A stretch of 64,000 nucleotides of DNA from contig JAIQFG010000001.1 in the NCBI GenBank assembly GCA_020073375.1, positions 1-64,000 on the forward strand, given 5' to 3'. Positions 44,323 through 59,400 of this stretch are shown in pieces. Position 1 is the first letter of the stretch; every line of letters starts with the position of its first letter. Made by a program: the position numbers and the translations under genes. This DNA is from Terriglobia bacterium. GTDB lineage: Bacteria; Acidobacteriota; Terriglobia; Acidiferrales; UBA7541. The notes under the pieces are model-generated. The model saw only the letters and a list, made by a program, of their open reading frames with translations, ran no database searches and had not been told where the DNA came from.

Positions 44323-45291
44323 TCAATCACGGCGCAATTTTTCGGCGATGTTCCGGGCTACCTGCCTGGCGCGCTCCAGATCGCCGGGGTCTAGCGAAAT
44401 GGCGGCCACGCGCGGGTGGCCGCCGCCGCCGTACTGTTCGGCGAGGCTGGCCAGGTTGTCCTCGGCCGCGTCGGGGTTCCAGGGGTTTGAGCCGATGGAA
44501 ATTTTTGAGCGCGTGGGCGATTTCAGGACGCTGACGGTGTAGCGCGCGGCGGGGTACAGCATGTACGGGATGAATTTGTTGTAGCCTTCGATGGGCAGGT
44601 CGCTGATGTCGAAGAAAATGACGCCGCCACGCACGTCCGAGCGCTGCCGGAGGATGTCGATTGACTGGTGATGGCGCTCCAGCAGCGGCCCCAGGTGCCG
44701 GGCGACTAGCGGCAGCTTCACCATTTCAGCCAGCGACAGGCGCGACAGGTCGGGGATGAGTTTTGGCACCAGTCCGTCTTCCGGGGCCGACTCGATAACC
44801 AACGCAAGTTGCGTGGCGGGCTGGTCGACGGCCACGGCGGATTCGGGCGTGGGATACTGCGCGCCGTCGATGATGTCGCCCCAATGGATGAGCTCGGCCA
44901 GGGGTTTGGTGTCAAAGCCGAATTTCGCGCTGGTCACGTCCGCGAGCAGCTTGGTGCAGGATTTGTAATCGGGATCGTAGAACTTGTGGCCGCTGCGATC
45001 CTGGCGGAAATGTTCGGCGTCGGCAGGCGTGAGGAATGCGCTCTGGTGATGGTCAAACCACCAGGTCACGCGCGGCGAGCTGGAATACTTGAAATCGACG
45101 ATGGCGTTTTCATCGCCGTCGAACAGGCCGTCCGCGAATTGCTGGCGGGCCTGGTGCGCCATCCCCGTAAATTGAAATTGCGCGGCGGGATTGATACGTT
45201 CGCGAAAAAAACGGTAGAAGACGGCCGCCGACGCCGCTCCATCGAAGCAGCGATCGTGAAAACACAAGCGAACTTTGATCGAGTCCGGCAA
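44323..45291 (-). CDS. DHH-family phosphoesterase
   Basis: The 322-residue product has a DHH-type metal site (CFHDRCFDGAASAAVF; WWFDHHQSAF), a downstream HWGDIIDGAQ and a DHHA1-type end motif YGGGGHPRVAAISL that binds substrate. Family members include the NrnA nanoRNases and pAp or cyclic-dinucleotide phosphodiesterases. Which substrate is used here cannot be told. The start used is TTG 45291; the frame stays open upstream without an ATG, so the N-terminus is uncertain. Confidence 0.83.
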   Translation of the reverse strand: MPDSIKVRLCFHDRCFDGAASAAVFYRFFRERINPAAQFQFTGMAHQARQQFADGLFDGDENAIVDFKYSSSPRVTWWFDHHQSAFLTPADAEHFRQDRSGHKFYDPDYKSCTKLLADVTSAKFGFDTKPLAELIHWGDIIDGAQYPTPESAVAVDQPATQLALVIESAPEDGLVPKLIPDLSRLSLAEMVKLPLVARHLGPLLERHHQSIDILRQRSDVRGGVIFFDISDLPIEGYNKFIPYMLYPAARYTVSVLKSPTRSKISIGSNPWNPDAAEDNLASLAEQYGGGGHPRVAAISLDPGDLERARQVARNIAEKLRRD

Positions 45292-45755
45292 TTTATCTCT
45301 ATGCTCCAGGTCCGGATTTAGCTTCTCGTCCGAATCGTTTCCTGCAAGCTCCGCGTCCGCAACCCCGTCACGGGGAGGAGCGCGAAAGCGAAAGCCCTAA
45401 AAGATGGCTGGGGCGACCGAGAATGTCAAGATCAAAAGGACGGGTTTTGTAGGACAGACACTCTTGTCTGTCCGGTTTAGATTCTCCTCGCCAGCGCTTA
45501 AACAGGACAGACAAGAGTGTCTGTCCTACAAAACCCCGGCGTGGCGGAAACTAATCCAAATACGAGACGATCAAATGACGGACGGACTTAAGAATGAAAA
45601 TCGCAGAGATTGTCCCGATGTTGAAACCATGGCGGCCAGCGCCCTTAGAAAAGCATGATGCGCCAGGGGTGCCAGCCGCTAAAGCCCTGTTCTTTCGATT
45701 CTCCGAATGCCGCGGCCGAAGCCGCGACCCACAAAGATTAGTTGTGAGGCAAGTT
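45292..45755. other. Gene-free stretch with interspersed-repeat remnants
   Basis: Besides the 32-bp inverted repeat at 45442-45536, the remaining sequence (45540-45755) contains GC-rich snippets such as GCCGCGGCCGAAGCCGCG that look like fragments of intergenic repeats. No supported ORF. Confidence 0.4.
45442..45536. repeat. Perfect 32-bp inverted repeat (MITE/REP-like)
   Basis: Arms at 45442-45473 and 45505-45536 are perfect complements, each containing TTTTGTAGGACAGACACTC and then TTGTCTGTCC, around a 31-base loop. Similarity goes on for about ten more bases into the loop with one mismatch. It is probably a mobile or exapted interspersed repeat and would form a very stable hairpin in RNA. 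Confidence 0.85.
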
Positions 45756-46217
45756 CTAGGTTCCGGAAAAACTCTTGGCGATGCCCGCCGCCACCGGGAT
45801 TTCAAATTTTTCGTGCTGGTAGGCTTTCACCATCAGGAGGATCCAGAGGATGAAGGCGATCAGGCTGATCAAGCCGTAGAGCGCGGCACCCATGCCAAAC
45901 GCTCCGAATCCGCCCATCATCATTCCCGTGCCAAAAAAGATCGCGACCACAATATTGATGATGTGAAGGCCGCCGAAGACCACGATGGATTGCGCGGCGT
46001 GGAACTTCACGAAGGGCCGCTTGTCGATCAGGAAGAAAACGATGCCCGTGAGCCAGCCAAGCGAATAGCATAATAATCCCGCCACGTTTTCCGCCATGCC
46101 CGGTGCCGCACTTTGCGATGTTTGCGCCACTTGTCCTCCTGTCAGCGCTTGCCCGCACTTGGGGCAGAACGCTACGCCGTCTCCCACTTCGCCGCCACAC
46201 TTGGTGCAAAAGGCCAT
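45756..46217 (-). CDS. Zinc-ribbon DUF4870 membrane protein
   Basis: The 153-residue product (ATG 46217, GGAG eight bases upstream) has an N-terminal zinc ribbon (Cys4, Cys7, Cys18, Cys21) and a DUF4870/Tic20-like domain with three membrane helices (LLCYSLGWLTGIVFFLIDKR, FHAAQSIVVFGGLHIINIVV, LYGLISLIAFILWILLMVKA). Function unknown; very common in soil bacteria. Confidence 0.82.
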   Translation of the reverse strand: MAFCTKCGGEVGDGVAFCPKCGQALTGGQVAQTSQSAAPGMAENVAGLLCYSLGWLTGIVFFLIDKRPFVKFHAAQSIVVFGGLHIINIVVAIFFGTGMMMGGFGAFGMGAALYGLISLIAFILWILLMVKAYQHEKFEIPVAAGIAKSFSGT

Positions 46218-46587
46218 GGTGAGTCTCCTCCGCCGGCCGGCCAGAACAGGCCCAGCCGAGATGGTGCGAAGGCTATCACTGCTGCGCTGTACACACAAGA
46301 CCGCCTGAACCCAGGATCAAATTCCGGGGATGGCTGATTGAAACCCGGAGTTTTAACCAGGTTGAATGTGGGCTCGCCCTTTGCTTCACGAAGACTGCGG
46401 TTCATCGAGAACGTTCACCGTGAACGGGACGCGCAGGCCTGTCTTATCTACCCAACCAAGTTGCCGCCGGGTTGCGTTCTTTTGGAAACACCCCGTTTGG
46501 GACGGACAGTTTTTTGCGACGCGGATGGGCGAAGTTCGTGGCCGGATGGCGGGAATTCACGGCATGATTTGCCGGGGAATTTTCGTA
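46218..46587. other. Gene-free stretch
   Basis: About 370 bases with no supported ORF. It includes a small palindrome, CGTTCA (46412-46417) and TGAACG (46421-46426), of unknown use. Confidence 0.35.
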
Positions 46588-47391
46588 CTACCAAAGCCGG
46601 TGCGGGAGCAAGTATGTGAACCCGAACAAGATCACAGTGCGGGTGGACGTGGCGTTAAAACCGTGATTGAACGCAGCATCGAATACGAGATTTTTTCGCG
46701 CAGCATAGGACACGGCCCAAAGATTTCCGACGGTATTGCCGCGCAGCAAAGGTTGGGAGAAATGCCAGATTTCTCCGGAGATTGTGACCATTTTCAAGGG
46801 ATGAGAAACAGAAAGCGTCTGTCCCCACTGCGCCCGCCGCAGCACGCCCTCCTGTTGTTCGTTGGCGATCCCATTGGCATCGAAATGGAAGCCAAGAACA
46901 TCTCCGCTCACCAGAATTGTCGCCGATTGGACGGCCGAGCCGATGTCGATGTCCGGAGCCGGCCCGGAATATGCGGATCGAAGGTAGCTGGCCGAAACCG
47001 TTGGACGATGATCTGCGCCTGGCAAGAGAACCACTTGCGCGCCGGCCGCGACGCCTCCGGTTTGGAACGCGCCTTGGCCGTTCGTCCTGCTCCAGACCAC
47101 GGGCTCGGATTGCAGGAGGAGTTGGAGCCGGGGATGCACCGTAAGCTTAATCACCTGCTGCAAGCTGATTCGGCCTGAAAACTCAGGGGAGTTTTCCGCG
47201 GTCAATCCTCCGGTTTCAAATTGAAGGTAACCAACCGGGGTAAGCGTGGCGGGAGTCGAAACCGTCGGGCGGGCCGGGTTTGCATCCGGTTCCTGCGCGT
47301 CCCGGGACTGAGCCGCGCTTTTTGCCGCGCAGGTGCACAGAACAAGTAGGCAACACAAGATCGTACGCCGTGCGTCACGCGCTAATTCCAT
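46588..47391 (-). CDS. Putative outer-membrane beta-barrel protein
   Basis: The 267-residue product has a signal peptide (ILCCLLVLCTCAAKSAAQ) and a body of alternating hydrophobic/polar strands (VGYLQFETGGLTAE, LLLQSEPVVWSR, TVILFGFTYLLPHRLW) ending in an aromatic residue (Trp), typical of outer-membrane barrels. It resembles the transporter-like MetA-pathway/phenol-degradation outer-membrane family. Substrate unknown. The start ATG at 47391 stands next to the tRNA-Leu gene on the other strand. Confidence 0.65.
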   Translation of the reverse strand: MELARDARRTILCCLLVLCTCAAKSAAQSRDAQEPDANPARPTVSTPATLTPVGYLQFETGGLTAENSPEFSGRISLQQVIKLTVHPRLQLLLQSEPVVWSRTNGQGAFQTGGVAAGAQVVLLPGADHRPTVSASYLRSAYSGPAPDIDIGSAVQSATILVSGDVLGFHFDANGIANEQQEGVLRRAQWGQTLSVSHPLKMVTISGEIWHFSQPLLRGNTVGNLWAVSYAARKNLVFDAAFNHGFNATSTRTVILFGFTYLLPHRLW

Positions 47392-47421
47392 GGCTCCCCC
47401 GATGTTATACTGTCGGTCCGC

Positions 47422-47508
47422 GCGGAAGTGGCGGAATTGGCAGACGCGCCAGCCTTAGGAGCTGGTGGCCGAAAGGCCGTAGGGGTTCGAGTCCCTTCTT
47501 CCGCACCA
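47422..47508 (+). tRNA. tRNA-Leu (anticodon TAG)
   Basis: GCGGAAG pairs with CTTCCGC; the anticodon loop is CTTAGGA in a CCAGC/GCTGG stem; a long variable arm (TGGCCGAAAGGCCGT) as in class II tRNAs; GGTTCGAGTCC T-loop region; CCA is encoded. The 87-base length fits tRNA-Leu. Confidence 0.96.
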
Positions 47509-47789
47509 ACAGATTTTTTGTCTATTGTACCTTCGGCATGTACGAACAATGTCTTTACGTGCTTTCGTAGGACCAAATGTTTCATCATGGGTCATCCGCA
47601 CTTTTGGCCTCACCGCCCCTCAGCCGGATTTGTCAAATATGCCGTAAGAACTATGCACCGATCCATTGCCGGCAAGGCCCCCGGTTAACTGGTCAAACAC
47701 ATTCTTAGCGTATCTACAGGAATTACTGGATGGATTCTTCGCGTGATGAAACGCACCCTCGACAAGCAGCAGGAAACAGGAGGCATCTC

Positions 47790-48269
47790 ATGAGTGTGAT
47801 TCCCCATACGGAAAAGGAGATTCGCTCGGGCTCACCACTGAAGGTTCCAGAGGGCGCTCGAATCTTGATCGTGTGCGACGATAACCGAGACACGGAACGG
47901 TTGAAAACCATCCTGCGGGAAGAGGGATTCCTTTCGGAGTGCGCAAGAAGTATTACGTCCGGATGTGAAGCCGCGAAATCGGGCCGGTTTCAGGTAGTGC
48001 TTTCGGCGCCCTCACTGGCGGACGGTACCTGGAGGCGGCTTGCGGACATCGCCAATCATTATGGCCTGGGGTACGAAATCGTGCTATGGGCGCGTAACTT
48101 TGATTTACACGATTGGGGGGCGGCGCTGGAAGAAGGAGCGTTTGACGTCCTGGACGCAATGTGCGAGCAGCCAAAGGCTGTGGAAGCGACCAAAGGCGCA
48201 TTGTGGGCAGCATATCTGAAGGGCGCGGGCCCCAACCAAAGGGCCGCGATTCCTTGGAAAGCGGCTTGA
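47790..48269 (+). CDS. Pseudo-receiver domain protein
   Basis: The 159-residue product starts at ATG 47790 behind AGGAGG. It folds by pattern as a CheY-like receiver (ARILIVCDDNRDTERLKTIL, EGFLSECARSITSGCEAAKS) but the phosphoacceptor position is Ser (FQVVLSAPSLADG) instead of Asp. The C-terminus resembles the alpha5 end of receivers (EEGAFDVLDAM). It may act as an unphosphorylated adaptor. Immediately downstream is the MraZ-like gene. Confidence 0.7.
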   Translation: MSVIPHTEKEIRSGSPLKVPEGARILIVCDDNRDTERLKTILREEGFLSECARSITSGCEAAKSGRFQVVLSAPSLADGTWRRLADIANHYGLGYEIVLWARNFDLHDWGAALEEGAFDVLDAMCEQPKAVEATKGALWAAYLKGAGPNQRAAIPWKAA

Positions 48270-48302
48270 TCCGATTCTTTCGTTACAGGGAGGTGTGAAC
48301 GC

Positions 48303-48899
48303 ATGTGCCACTCACCAAAAGTGGATTCCAAAGGCAGGCTGAAAATTCCCGCGAATTTCATTGCTTCCGCCCGGGGGACGGGCGGCGAGTTCTACGTCAC
48401 CAGCGAGAATGGCGGCTCCGTCCGGATCTACCCGATGCGGGTTTGGGAGAATGTCGAGGAACAATTGGAGCTTCTTTCCCTGCGGAATATGAACAGCCAG
48501 AGGCTTCTCGCCCGGGTGAAGTATTTCGGCCAGTGTGTCAAGGTCGACCGGCAAGGCAGGCTGCTGATCCCAATTGTCTTGCGGGGCAGCGCGCAAATGA
48601 AGGGTGTTGTGGATGTGCTTCAGTATGCGAATTACCTGGAAGTTTGGAACCACGCACGGATATTGGCCAGGCTGAATACCTGCTCAACTCCGACGCGGCG
48701 CGAGATTACATTGAACGGCCTGACTACCGTTCCACAATCGCCAAAGGCGGGAGTCCGAGGAAATAAGAGCGCGAATTTCCAGGAAAGAGAGCGGCGTTTC
48801 GTCGTACATCGTCGAATATCAGGGGATTCCGGCAGTCACCCGGGCCAGGCTATGCGAGGCGCACGCAACGGCCGTACCGAGAGCGCACGGGTGGCGTGA
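48303..48899 (+). CDS. MraZ-like SpoVT/AbrB double-domain regulator, possibly frameshifted at the 3' end
   Basis: The start ATG at 48303 has GGAGGTG seven bases upstream. Two AbrB-like swapped-hairpin domains are visible: VDSKGRLKIPANF (about 7-19) and VDRQGRLLIPIVLRG (about 81-95), each with the MraZ-type DxxGRxxIP signature, followed by VLQYANYLEVWNHARILA. This is an orphan copy; true mraZ stands at the head of the division cluster, absent here. After about residue 121 the reading frame turns Arg/Thr-rich and unlike the family, whereas the -1 frame goes on as QAEYLLNSDAARDYIE and ends at a TAA near 48768. A one-base deletion is therefore suspected. Confidence 0.72.
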   Translation: MCHSPKVDSKGRLKIPANFIASARGTGGEFYVTSENGGSVRIYPMRVWENVEEQLELLSLRNMNSQRLLARVKYFGQCVKVDRQGRLLIPIVLRGSAQMKGVVDVLQYANYLEVWNHARILARLNTCSTPTRREITLNGLTTVPQSPKAGVRGNKSANFQERERRFVVHRRISGDSGSHPGQAMRGARNGRTESARVA

Positions 48900-49026
48900 G
48901 CCATATTCCTGGACGGGTATTCAGAGGTCGAGAGTAATCTGCTCGCTGAAAAAAAGGGCGGAGCCGGCCATTTGACCTGCTCCACCCGGGTAGGTTCTAC
49001 TTGCGGGGTCGTTAACGAGTGAACCT

Positions 49027-49362
49027 TCAGGTTGCCACCGTAATGGTCCTGGCCACATTCTTGTCGGCCATCGCGACATACTCCACAGTGACGGGAGTGC
49101 CCACGTTCACGTTGCCTTGCACGCGAGTATCCTTGTCCAGGACGAACTGAAGCGTAACCTTGCTTTCCCCTTGTTTTACCTCCAGAGAAAACGAGTGTCC
49201 CTGGTTTTCAATGGACGACACGGTCCCGGCAACGGACTTGGTGGATTGTGGCGATTGTTGATCCGATTGCGGAGCACTAAGGGTGGGCTGCGCCCTTGCC
49301 GAAGGATTGTTTAGCAAAAATCCGGCAAGGAGTACTGAGGCAAAGAGCAGAAGCTTTCGCAT
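49027..49362 (-). CDS. Small secreted DUF5666-like protein
   Basis: The 111-residue product (ATG 49362, AGGAGGT eight bases upstream) has a signal peptide (LLLFASVLLAGFLLNNPSARA) and a small beta-barrel domain (SVAGTVSSIENQGHSFSLEV, DKDTRVQGNVNVGTPVTVEY) like DUF5666 domains. Function unknown; probably periplasmic. Confidence 0.75.
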   Translation of the reverse strand: MRKLLLFASVLLAGFLLNNPSARAQPTLSAPQSDQQSPQSTKSVAGTVSSIENQGHSFSLEVKQGESKVTLQFVLDKDTRVQGNVNVGTPVTVEYVAMADKNVARTITVAT

Positions 49363-49916
49363 AGGGTCCTACCTCCTTAATCAAGCAAGCTTGCTGAGTA
49401 GTTGGGCAGGTAACGGGTTCAGGGCAAGTCGTCTTCCAAGGGCGCGGGGATTGTCCTGTACTGCTTTATCTCTTTGAATGCGGGGTGCTTGGAGATCTCC
49501 TGGTTCGGCGGGCGTGTCCGCTAAGCGAATGACCGAGAGAATATTTTTCGCGGCAGCAGCCGATTTTTCGCAACAGCCAACCTATATTCAGGTGTTGGAT
49601 TGTAGTTAACCATGGCCTGAATTTCATCGCCGAATGGAAACCATTTAAGCGAAAAGAAAACCGAGCAATGGCGCCTGCCGAGTCCATTTTGGAACTCGGA
49701 CGCGTTCGCGGTCCAGATACATGTTTTCCCCTCACACATATACAGTTTTATTTCTATAGGCAAACCGATCCAATAATAATAAAAAAACCATTACTGATGA
49801 GATGGTCGGGAACCGGGTGTGCGAGGCCATGAAAACCCGGCATGACGCAACCCCGCGGGCGCAGTCAAGAGCGAACCGCCGGTGAATGGAAGGCTCGGCC
49901 ACGCCTTGAGGTCAGG
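49363..49916. other. Gene-free stretch
   Basis: More than 500 bases separate the DUF5666-like gene from the next pseudo-receiver. An AT-rich run (about 49735-49795, with repeated AATAAT) could hold a promoter, but I cannot place hexamers with confidence. Confidence 0.35.
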
Positions 49917-50336
49917 ATGGTCGCAAAGATGCAAGTTATGATTGGTCCTGAGGATCTGGCGACCTGGGATCATTTAATCAATGTACTGGAAGCGAGAGGT
50001 CTTGGGCTGACGCGGTTCCGCTCGGTACAGGAAGTCCGCCGGGCACTGAGCCGCGAAAATGTGCTGGTTGTCTTTTGCGAGAATCAACTGATCGATGGAA
50101 CATATGAAGACCTGTTGATGGCGGCCAGGCAAGTCCGGTCGCGAACGAGGATCGTGGTGGCTCCTTCCCCGCGGAGCCATGAAGAATCGCGGACGTATCT
50201 GAGAGCAAAAGAATTGGGCGCGTTTGATGTACTGAGAGAATCCTACGGACCAAAGGATGTGGAATGGGTGGTGATCTGCGCCATTCGTGATGAGGAATCC
50301 GTCCGTGCCGCGGGGGCCTGGCATGGCCGTGGCTGA
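49917..50336 (+). CDS. Second pseudo-receiver domain protein
   Basis: From ATG 49917 (GAGGTCAGG just upstream) the 139-residue product resembles receivers (VMIGPEDLATWDHLINVLEA, GLTRFRSVQEVRRALSREN) but has Glu where the phosphorylated Asp is expected (VLVVFCENQLIDG), with SPRSHEESRTYL and ELGAFDVLRE as the later receiver landmarks. The Glu could mimic the phosphorylated state. It has no output domain. Confidence 0.68.
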   Translation: MVAKMQVMIGPEDLATWDHLINVLEARGLGLTRFRSVQEVRRALSRENVLVVFCENQLIDGTYEDLLMAARQVRSRTRIVVAPSPRSHEESRTYLRAKELGAFDVLRESYGPKDVEWVVICAIRDEESVRAAGAWHGRG

Positions 50337-50831
50337 AGCAGAATACCACCGGGAGAAATTGCGAAATCGGGGCAGGCCCGGAGAATTGCTGAGATCCGAT
50401 CATTGCTTGGCCGGGGGCCTTTCGTGAGTTCATTTGTGTGTCTTCAAAAAAATCAAATCAGGAAATTCAGGACCGGGGGCAGATTTACAAGTTAACAGGT
50501 TACTGCCCACGATGCCGTTTTGGAAGATCGCACGTTGTGAAAAGATTCGCCCACCAGGATCGGACCGCTGCCCACCCCCCTCTGGACGGCGTTCGATCCG
50601 AGTACGCGGGTAGACGAAGACAATCGTGATTGGGTGCGTCAGGGATTTTGAGCCTGAAATGGGGTGCCAATTTCCGATCAGGCGTTCCCCTTGGTTGATA
50701 GCGTATAATGCACAGAGAAAGATTGTGTGCCTGATTGCAAGCCGTGAGAATGGGAATACAATATCCAGGGTTTTCCGCGCACCATGCCCGCAAGGGACGC
50801 CGGCCAGGGAGGATTTGCCGGGAGGTGAATC
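50337..50831. promoter_or_regulatory. Long intergenic region with a perfect -10 element
   Basis: No gene is supported. TATAAT at 50704-50709 is a perfect -10 box but a -35 at the right distance is poor (GGCGTT near 50681). If used, it would start a leader of about 110 bases before 50832. Confidence 0.35.
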
Positions 50832-50960
50832 ATGCGGACGACAGCATTTGGGCAGGTAAAACCGAGGCGGGTGCCTTTTGAAAATGCCGGAACCTTCGGG
50901 ATCTCGCGCGAATGCGGCTCCTCAACACTCCAACGGGAAACCGAAGATCCTTATTGTTGA
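50832..50960 (+). CDS. Possible 42-residue leader peptide
   Basis: An ATG at 50832 is preceded by a strong GGGAGGTG five bases away, better than the site for the response regulator gene that it overlaps out of frame (50884). The product is Arg/Gly-rich and resembles nothing known. It may couple translation of the regulator or be a chance ORF. Confidence 0.3.
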   Translation: MRTTAFGQVKPRRVPFENAGTFGISRECGSSTLQRETEDPYC

Positions 50961-51336
50961 CGATCATGAGATCGTGCGCGAAGGCATTCGCAGACTGCTG
51001 TCCGGAAGCCGGCCGGATTGGGAGATTTGCGGAGAAGCCGCAAACGGCAAGCAAGCCGTCGACTGCATCCAGCGGCTGAATCCGGACGTTGCAATCCTGG
51101 ACATCACCATGCCCGGCATGAATGGGCTCGAAGCCGCGTCGCATATTGCAAAATTGAAAAAGCGCTGCCGCATTTTGATCTTCACCATGCACGAATCGGA
51201 CAGACTAAGCGCGGAAATCCGAAACGCTGGAGCGCACGGGTATGTGCAGAAATCCCAGGCTTCCAGGGATCTGGTGGAGGCCATTGAGTGCCTGCTTGAA
51301 GGCGGGACGTTTTTCAGGGAAACCAGCAAATCCTAG
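50884..51336 (+). CDS. Single-domain response regulator (NarL-type receiver, no output domain)
   Basis: The 150-residue product is a complete receiver: acidic pair in ILIVDDHEIVREGI, phosphoacceptor Asp73 in VAILDITMPGMNG, Thr in LIFTMHES and Lys in YVQKSQASRD. It ends after alpha5 with no HTH, so it works by protein interaction or as a phosphate sink. It is convergent to a NarX-like kinase gene 37 bases away, a plausible partner. Confidence 0.88.
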   Translation: MPEPSGSRANAAPQHSNGKPKILIVDDHEIVREGIRRLLSGSRPDWEICGEAANGKQAVDCIQRLNPDVAILDITMPGMNGLEAASHIAKLKKRCRILIFTMHESDRLSAEIRNAGAHGYVQKSQASRDLVEAIECLLEGGTFFRETSKS

Positions 51337-51372
51337 TGGGCCCGCGCAAAGCTGCGAAAAATTGCGTTGTGA

Positions 51373-52482
51373 TTAAGTGACGGTAACAGGGACGGCGCGG
51401 TCGGCAGACGGAATCGAAGTTATTGGAATCATAACGTCGACAATCGTTCCCGGCCCCGCGTTGCGCAGCGCCAGTTGTCCACCCAACTCTTTTACGCGCT
51501 GCCTCATCCCTCCGATCCCTACGCCGATGCTTTCCGGCCTAAATTCCGAAATTTCATCGTGAATGCCGACTCCATTGTCGCGAACCGTGGCGAGAATTTC
51601 CGCTTCTTTTCTTTCCAGCGTCACGCAAGCCTTGCTGGCCCGGGAATGGCGGAATACATTCGTCAAGGCCTCCTGAATCACGCGGAACAGCGTCGTCTCC
51701 AACTCCGGAGCCAGCCGGGGGAATTCCTGCGGCTGCGTTTCCATCGTTATGTCGATGCCGCCGCGTTTGGATAGCCCGTCCAGATACCAGCCGAGCGCCG
51801 AGCGCAAGCCGACTTCGTCCAGCAAGGGGGGATGCAGGAGATAAGACACGCTGCGAACCTGTTGCAGAGCTCCATCGATCAGTTTGTAGATGTCGGCGAC
51901 CGCCGGCTGTTTTGATTTCGCCAGAGGGTCATCTCGAAAAACTCCCTGGAGCATGATCTTGACCACGGTGAGATCCTGTCCCAAACCGTCATGCAATTCC
52001 CTTGCTATCCGGCGCCGCTCCTCATCCTGCGAGGAGATCAGGCTGCCCGACAGACGCCTTAATTCCTTGTTCAGCAGCTCCAATTGATGGGTCTTGCGGT
52101 GCAGTTCGGCGAAGACGCTTACTTTGGCGCGGAGCAACTCGGGAACCACAGGCACGGAAATGTAATCGACGGCGCCGCGCTGATATCCCTTCAGGCGGTC
52201 CAGATCCGTCATGTGCACGGCGGAAATGAAAATAATCGCCGTCTTCTGAAAGCGCGGGTGCTGACGAATGATATCGACCATCTCGAACCCATCAATCTCC
52301 GGCATGCTGACGTCCATCAGGACCACGGCAAAATCATTTTTCAGAAGCAGTTCCAGGGCTTCCTTGCCCGATGTGGCCTTGACCAGGTTTTCACCCAACT
52401 CGCCGAGGATGACTTCATAGCTCAACAATTTTGAGGGCTGATCATCCACCATAAGGATGTTGACTTTTTCTTTTGCGGTCAT
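51373..52482 (-). CDS. Receiver-HisKA_3 histidine kinase (NarX/DegS-like)
   Basis: The 369-residue protein (ATG 52482, AGAGG five bases upstream) has an N-terminal receiver (ILMVDDQPSKLL, Asp57 in VVLMDVSMPEIDG) followed by a HisKA_3 dimerisation domain with His164 in RIARELHDGLGQDL and a HATPase domain (ALTNVFRHSRASKA, RDNGVGIHD, GIGGMRQRVKELGG). There is no membrane segment, so it is cytoplasmic. Receiver-first kinases pass signals between phosphorelays; the giant hybrid kinase gene is just upstream (58 bases) and a NarL-type receiver is convergent. Confidence 0.9.
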   Translation of the reverse strand: MTAKEKVNILMVDDQPSKLLSYEVILGELGENLVKATSGKEALELLLKNDFAVVLMDVSMPEIDGFEMVDIIRQHPRFQKTAIIFISAVHMTDLDRLKGYQRGAVDYISVPVVPELLRAKVSVFAELHRKTHQLELLNKELRRLSGSLISSQDEERRRIARELHDGLGQDLTVVKIMLQGVFRDDPLAKSKQPAVADIYKLIDGALQQVRSVSYLLHPPLLDEVGLRSALGWYLDGLSKRGGIDITMETQPQEFPRLAPELETTLFRVIQEALTNVFRHSRASKACVTLERKEAEILATVRDNGVGIHDEISEFRPESIGVGIGGMRQRVKELGGQLALRNAGPGTIVDVMIPITSIPSADRAVPVTVT

Positions 52483-52539
52483 GTCGCCTCTCGACTGAAA
52501 ATTCGTGTCACACAAATCCACGGCGCAAACTGAATTTTG

Positions 52540-58866
<6,327 letters not shown>

Positions 58867-59400
58867 GATTGTCTCTCCAGCAAATGAAACCATCGCGTGG
58901 ATACAAGTTGGTTGCATCCCAATTCAATATCGAAATACTCGAGGCCGAGGAAATGCGAACGAGTGGTACTCCTAATGTTGGCAGGGATGAGAACATTTTT
59001 ATCTTCGGCTAAACCCCTGGTATTAAGAAGCGAAGAACCTGACACAAATTCGGATTTACATGTAATTTTGTACTATGGGAGGTCGCCGAAATCTCTACAG
59101 TGTTCCCTGTATGCGGGTCTCATATTCCCTGTAGCATGGTGTCAACAAAATTGAAGGGTTTTTGAATCCTGGAATTCAATTTGGACCGATTTACAAGAGG
59201 ATCTTCCTGGGTATGGCCCAACCCTTGCCTGTCAGCGTGTTTCGAGAGCAATTGCGAATCCATTGCGTGCAGTAAATGGTTCAACTTTCTACAGTCCTTT
59301 GCGGATTCTACTAAATGCTGAAAAATCCGAAGATTGCGCCAGGTCACAGGCTCGGTGGACCAAAGCCGGTGCGCTACGACTCGCCATCGAAGGAGGCAGA
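58867..59400. promoter_or_regulatory. Divergent intergenic region with a 9-bp direct repeat
   Basis: No gene. TTCCCTGTA occurs at 59103-59111 and 59125-59133, 22 bases apart (two helical turns), a spacing typical of paired binding sites. GGAGG before 59401 and GGAG before 58866 are the ribosome sites of the flanking genes. Confidence 0.35.

Noticed and set aside
45551-45805. 84-residue minus-strand frame downstream of the DUF4870 gene
   Set aside because: Overlaps the end of the DUF4870 gene and consists of repeat-like noncoding sequence.
50438-50629. 63-residue plus-strand frame with CPRCRFG
   Set aside because: The single CxxC is not enough; no ribosome site and odd composition.
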